A DNA stretch of 64,000 bases, from assembly GCA_025331125.1 (NCBI GenBank), contig JAOALB010000043.1:40910-104909 (forward strand). Reading direction: 5' to 3'. This document shows, one piece after another, positions 59,458-64,000 of the stretch (positions within the stretch are counted from its first letter, which is position 1; each line of letters opens with the position of its first letter). Made by a program: the position numbers and the translations under genes. The stretch is from Mycogone perniciosa. Taxonomy: Eukaryota; Ascomycota; Sordariomycetes; Hypocreales; Hypocreaceae. Below the pieces are notes generated by a model, which saw only the letters and a program-made list of their open reading frames with translations, was not told the origin of the DNA and did no database searches.

Positions 59458-62400
59458 TTATCGACTGGCTTGCTGCCACTTCACATCGCTCTGTGGCCTG
59501 CTTCTCCTCTTCAACGCTGTCACGACGTTGCCACTGCTGCTGCCACCGCCGCCATCTCTATCACCCATCCCCTCTCGACTGCTACTGCTGGGCCGAGCTC
59601 CATTCTCCTTATTGCTTGTGCTGCTCTCACTACGAACAACCATCGGCGGGGCGGGCTCTCCTCGTATTGCTCCTCCTCCCCCCCCTCGACTGGGACTGCT
59701 AGCAGCCACTAGTGATGTTCGAGGGAGCCGACTCTTCGCGCCGGCCACGTTGGAGCCAGTACCGCTGCTGCCACTGCTCATTATCGAGCTGGCATCGCCG
59801 CTCACTCGCCGTGGGATACCCGTCGGCCCCTCTCGACTCCGCGGTCTATAGAGGACACTGTCTCGCTCTAGGGCTGTCTGTCGTCGAGGAGTGGTAGCTA
59901 CCTCAATGAATGCGTTATTTGCCAGACTTGCTCTGCTCCTATGTGTTGGCGTCTGGGGTACGGATATTGAGGATTGAAGACTTGGAGGTGTATAGCTTGT
60001 ATTGCGCCTTGCCCCCGATCGCCGTGACGATGACGATGAGCTCACTAGGGAAGAAGATATCACCCCCTCGTGTCTCATCATCATCGGAGAGGGATACGCC
60101 GCGTGGGACTTGACCAATTCCGAGGCAAGGTTGCGAACCAGCACGGCTGAGTCTGTTTCTGCCAACACCCGAATCGAGTCCATGAGCGAGCGCACCTGCG
60201 CGCTATTAAGTGACCGCGCGCCATCTCCTCCTCCCAGCACACCGGGGTCACAGGCATCCATGATGGCGCGAACAAGCCTGAGCAAATTCAGTCGTACAAC
60301 TGCCTTTTTGTGTCCTAACCGTTGGGCAATCCCAGCAAACATTTCCGGTTTGGCCAATGATGCCGTTAGGCTCGGGCTTAGACGCAACAACTTGAGTAAT
60401 GGCTCAAGTAGGTTAGAGTCGAACGCGTTCAACCTGTTCGTGCCGAAGCAGCTGATGACGGCTCGTGTAAAATTGTTTTCCATCAGATGGCTCTCCACAT
60501 TGGCCGTTTCTTCCTGTAACCATACTAAGATGGCATCCAGCGCCGTCACTTGCCAATACTGATCAGATAGGAGGGACACATAGAAATCCAATCCCTTGTT
60601 CTGCCACAGGTATCTTCGTCCTTTCGATCCCGAGTGTGCCATATCACAGAGAATGGGCAACGCAAATTCCTTGGGTGGGCGGTCCGTCTTCATGATCCGT
60701 AACAACAATGGGATGATACCTCCCACCGCGGCATCTTCCTGTCTTTCCTTGTTCAACCTGCAAAGATTGAACATAGTGTTGAGAACCTGGTTCGAGATCT
60801 CGCGAAGATGTTTGTGATTCTTCTTCACGCTATAGCTGAGCAAGTCGATGAGGAACTCAATGGCGTCCGCGGAGTGTAACGACTCGATGGTTGTTGACAG
60901 CATGGACAAATTCTTAATGAACTTGAGCATGGTAATCTGGTGTACCGGCGTCATGCGCCGGAGATCCTTGAGCACGCTCTTCAATACCTGCCGGTCTGCT
61001 ACCACCTCCTTGACGTAATTCTCTGCCTGGCTGAAAAGGTAGAAGATATTCACAATGCGACCCTCGATCAATTCGCCTAGCTGATCCTCGCCCTCCTCGT
61101 CGAGAACCCGATGCAGAACTAGGGCCAGTGGGTAGAGAATTTTGCTTCTCGAAAAGATTCTGCAAAAGTCGTTCTTTGGTGTTGGCCCCTGCAGTTCGAA
61201 CACATTCCATATACCATTCACACCGATGAGTACAAGGTCTCGTGCACTGTCGTAATCCTCGTCCAGGAACTCGACCAACACATTCAAACCACCAGCAGAC
61301 ACAAACATCTGAAGCGTCAATGTTGAAGTCTGATACATTTGGCGAACGAAGGCGGCAGCTTCTAGTCGGATATCATTGGAGTATTGGCGGGCTGCGAATT
61401 TGGTAATGATTGGTATGCCACCCACAAAGCACAGGTTCTCCTGAATTTCAACGTCGTCGAGAATAATCTGGCCAACGTTAGCATTGGTTTGTGGAGCCAG
61501 TCTATCTATCCTAGAGGCACTTACTGCATTGACCACCTTGAGCAGCTGCAGTATCATATACTGCCTGCTCTTCACTGTGCAAGGCTCTAGAATCTCTAGA
61601 ATAGGCAATAAGCCATGCGCGCTGATGAGCAAGCTCTTTGCTTCAGGATTCTCCCAAAGCAGCCCAAGCTAAACAAGAGTCAATCAACATGTCGTAGAAT
61701 GCTGTGCGGTTTGCGCAACACTTACCAGCACCTCCGAAAGCCCCGCTAGGTTATCCTCGCCCTCTGTTGTTTTCAGAGAGCCAACCAATTCCTCCACCTT
61801 CTCTGTTAACCGGGCGTGTCTGTCCCGAGCAATCTTGGCATCCATATCCATTTCATCCCATCCGGGGTCCATGGATGCAAAAGGGTCATCCTCATCATCA
61901 TCGTCTCCTAGCCAGGAATTGCCCGATATTCTGGACATCAACATCAGCCCGGCATCCTCAGAGTCACGCTCGCTTTCTTCTTTGTCGGCGATCGAGTCTT
62001 CGGGTCCAAAGACATCAGAGAAGTCCTCGTCGTCTTCTTCGGCAAACTTTTGAATCTCTATGGAGGACCGAGCGCGTCGCATGGGACGGTCAGGAAGGAC
62101 GGATGGTCTCGAAAGACCCTTCTTCCTTATGCTACCGCCTTCCGGAGCCTGCATCGACCGAGGCAAGCTGGTAAGGTCAGAGGGGTGGAAGAGTTGAGGT
62201 GCATCGCTTTGCCGTAAACCCTAAGAGAAGCCGAATCAGTGAATTGCTCTATTTGTTATAATCAGCATGAATAACTTGCCCTATTGACAGCCTGGTTGAT
62301 TTTCTGGTCGAATACGGTGTCATCGTCAGAGAACAGATCCGAGTAGTCTTCGATGCTCTGTTCCTGATATATGACGCCGGGGCGAGGAGGCAGCTCAAAC

Positions 62401-64000
62401 TTGTTTCCAAAATGAGACTTTGACGGAGATTTCGGACCGGATGAGCTCAGCATAACGGCCGGCTGATCTGTGTTTGACTTAGAACGCTGATGGATTACCT
62501 TGGGAGGCGACATGGCCTTGGTCGATTTCCTGGGGATCGGACGGATCGTCTGCTCCTGTGATTCGGGGAAGTGGCGATGGTGGTTCAGCCCCTTGATGGT
62601 CAGCATTTCCCCCTCGAAGTCATCGTCGTAGTTATTAACGTCGCTTCTAAGGTCATTGACTGAGGCAAAGGCCTTCAGTCTATCGCTGGAAAGAAGCCCC
62701 CCGAAATTGTCCTGCGGCCGCAAATGGGGTAGTTGCAAGGCGCTGGGAGATATGGCTGTCGCAAAATCATCGTCCCAATTGTCGTCATCTGCAAACAAAT
62801 TAGTGAAAGGTGAATAATAAGAGTTGAGCCGGGAGCTTAATAAAAGAGCATCTCGGATCTCATCGGGCATCGATGCGGGCTCAACATACCAACCAATTCA
62901 GCGGATTTGAAGGCTCCAGCACCGAGTCTGGACTTGGCGAGGGCCAATGGGTTCCTAGCTGGGGTCCCACCTGGATATCGAGAAGAGCCTCCGGCAGCAT
63001 CGGAGCCGATAGATGCACGGAGGGATGTCCCGGAGGAATTAAGGGCTTTATTCCACTGTTTGACTTCTTCAACGGCCTCGCTGAAATTAGCAGGGGGTTT
63101 GGACACCGGGGCATCGGTCCGTCGACACCCCACGATCCAAGCATGTCTCAGTAGTTTTTTGGCCGTGACTCTGAGATTGGGGTCTTTCTGGAAGCATTGC
63201 ATAAGGAAATCTCTCGCAGCCTTGACCATGCTATGTTAGCTCGCGATGCGGGGGGCAGCTATGGGTAGGACGCACCGCGGATATGCCCTCGGGCAACGGA
63301 GGATGGTCGTCGTTGACAATAGCAAACAGTGCCGGCATTGCAGCGAGGTTATGATACGGCGGCCTGCCCTGAAGCAACTCGATGACAGTGCAGCCTACAC
63401 TCCAGATATCTGATGCGGAGCTTGCGCCGGACAATTGGATAATCTCGGGGGCCATCCAATAAGGGGTACCCACGACTTGAGCCTCCTTATCCTGACCCCC
63501 AGCCAGGGTGCTGGTCGAGACACCGAAATCCGCAAGCTTGACTGTGCCATCCTTGGTGGTGAGAATGTTGGCGCCCTTGATGTCACGATGGATGACACCC
63601 TGGTCGTGGAGGTAATGGAGGCCCTGGAGAACTTGGGTCATGTAGACTCCCACCAGGTTCTCAGGGAACTTGCCGTATGCCTTACATATCGAGTAAAGAG
63701 AGCCGTTTTCGCAGTATCTGGGAGTTACATGAGTTTCCGTTCAAGTACTTTGGTGGGTGGTCAAGTCGAGCTCGTACTCTAAGATGATGTTGAGGCACTC
63801 TGCCGTCTTAACGAAGCCGATGTACTTGACAATGTTGTCGTGCTGGTGCAAGTCAGCCGAGTTACATGCTGGCACGCCGTGCCATGAGGACCAAGGGTTT
63901 CCATACAAACAAGTTCTTGAGCAAGTCAATCTCGCTCTAATGGCAGAAATAGCTTCGTCAGCATTAAGCTCTGAGTCGGGGGGGGGGGGGGGGTGGGATA
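59458..64000 (-). CDS. sepH: Septation protein kinase SepH (Cdc7/Cdc15 type), N-terminus outside window
   Basis: Minus-strand exons: 63936-63907, 63842-63778, 63717-63276, 63220-62890, 62788-62280, 62220-61726, 61668-61525, 61467-59458. They give 1341 residues, all in frame; the remaining N-terminus (probably 80-100 aa) lies beyond 64000. Kinase signatures: [50 protein letters not shown]. An acidic linker and a long armadillo-like C-terminal half ([38 protein letters not shown]) follow. This is the SepH/Cdc7 kinase of the septation initiation network, acting at spindle pole bodies to trigger the contractile ring. Two introns are odd: 62221-62279 has a GC donor, and 61468-61524 is a 57-bp in-frame intron. 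The last 64 bases are intron and contain a 16-G run. Confidence 0.94.
63978..63993 (+). repeat. 16-bp poly-G run inside a sepH intron
   Basis: Sixteen consecutive G (C on the transcribed strand) directly followed by TGGGATA. It sits between the exon boundary at 63936 and the next upstream exon outside the window. Homopolymer runs are prone to sequencing or assembly length error. Confidence 0.9.

Overview
The window is nuclear DNA of a filamentous ascomycete. Genes are interrupted by 50-110 bp introns with GT(A/G)NGT donors, CTAAC/CTGAC branch sites and YAG acceptors. The gene set includes a SepH/Cdc7 septation kinase, an Arp1 centractin, an APSES factor with ankyrin repeats, a DUF3824 protein, a GH76 Dcw1/Dfg5 enzyme and a DUF3602 protein. 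This combination points to Pezizomycotina, most likely Eurotiomycetes (Eurotiales-like); I cannot name the genus.

Layout, left to right. 0-15 kb is ordinary housekeeping sequence: the end of a 2OG-Fe(II) oxygenase, a Prp2-type DEAH helicase, an ER-luminal Scj1-type DnaJ ending in HDEL, a large RS-rich DUF3824 protein, the ERGIC/COPII protein Erv41 and a GPI-anchored GH76 wall enzyme. 16-34 kb is accessory: a nine-exon ankyrin/CorA-like two-TM protein, a secreted BBE-type flavin oxidase, a decayed second copy of the CorA-like domain, a secreted GH27 alpha-galactosidase, a Fic-domain protein whose stop codon lies in a 19-bp tandem repeat, and a divergent pair of unrecognised membrane proteins. 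35-41.6 kb returns to conserved genes: a DUF3602 protein, tRNA-Gln(CTG), an intron-containing tRNA-Val(AAC), Arp1, and an Mbp1/Res-like APSES factor divergent from Arp1. 41.6-56.6 kb is mostly gene-poor, with one conserved single-TM protein at 47.2-48.1 kb. It is loaded with a short palindromic motif (GTACGGAGTAC, its complement, and the variant GTACGAAGTAC), microsatellites and one possible decayed gene. The right end holds a Q-rich conserved protein and a SepH kinase whose N-terminus lies outside the window.

Functional themes: secretory pathway and cell wall (Scj1, Erv41, Dcw1 and secreted GH27/BBE enzymes), RNA processing (Prp2), cytoskeleton and cytokinesis (Arp1/dynactin, SepH), and cell-cycle transcription (APSES). 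These genes are not an operon or biosynthetic cluster. Exon models were spliced by hand; unless noted, the joins keep frame and the total is a multiple of three.

The most unusual signals are the dispersed palindromic motif family, the CorA-like pseudogene, multiple-of-three introns that read as coding sequence, two GC-AG introns, a 15-nt microexon, and the Fic protein with an altered inhibitory motif and repeat-borne stop. I found no clear self-contained novel system.
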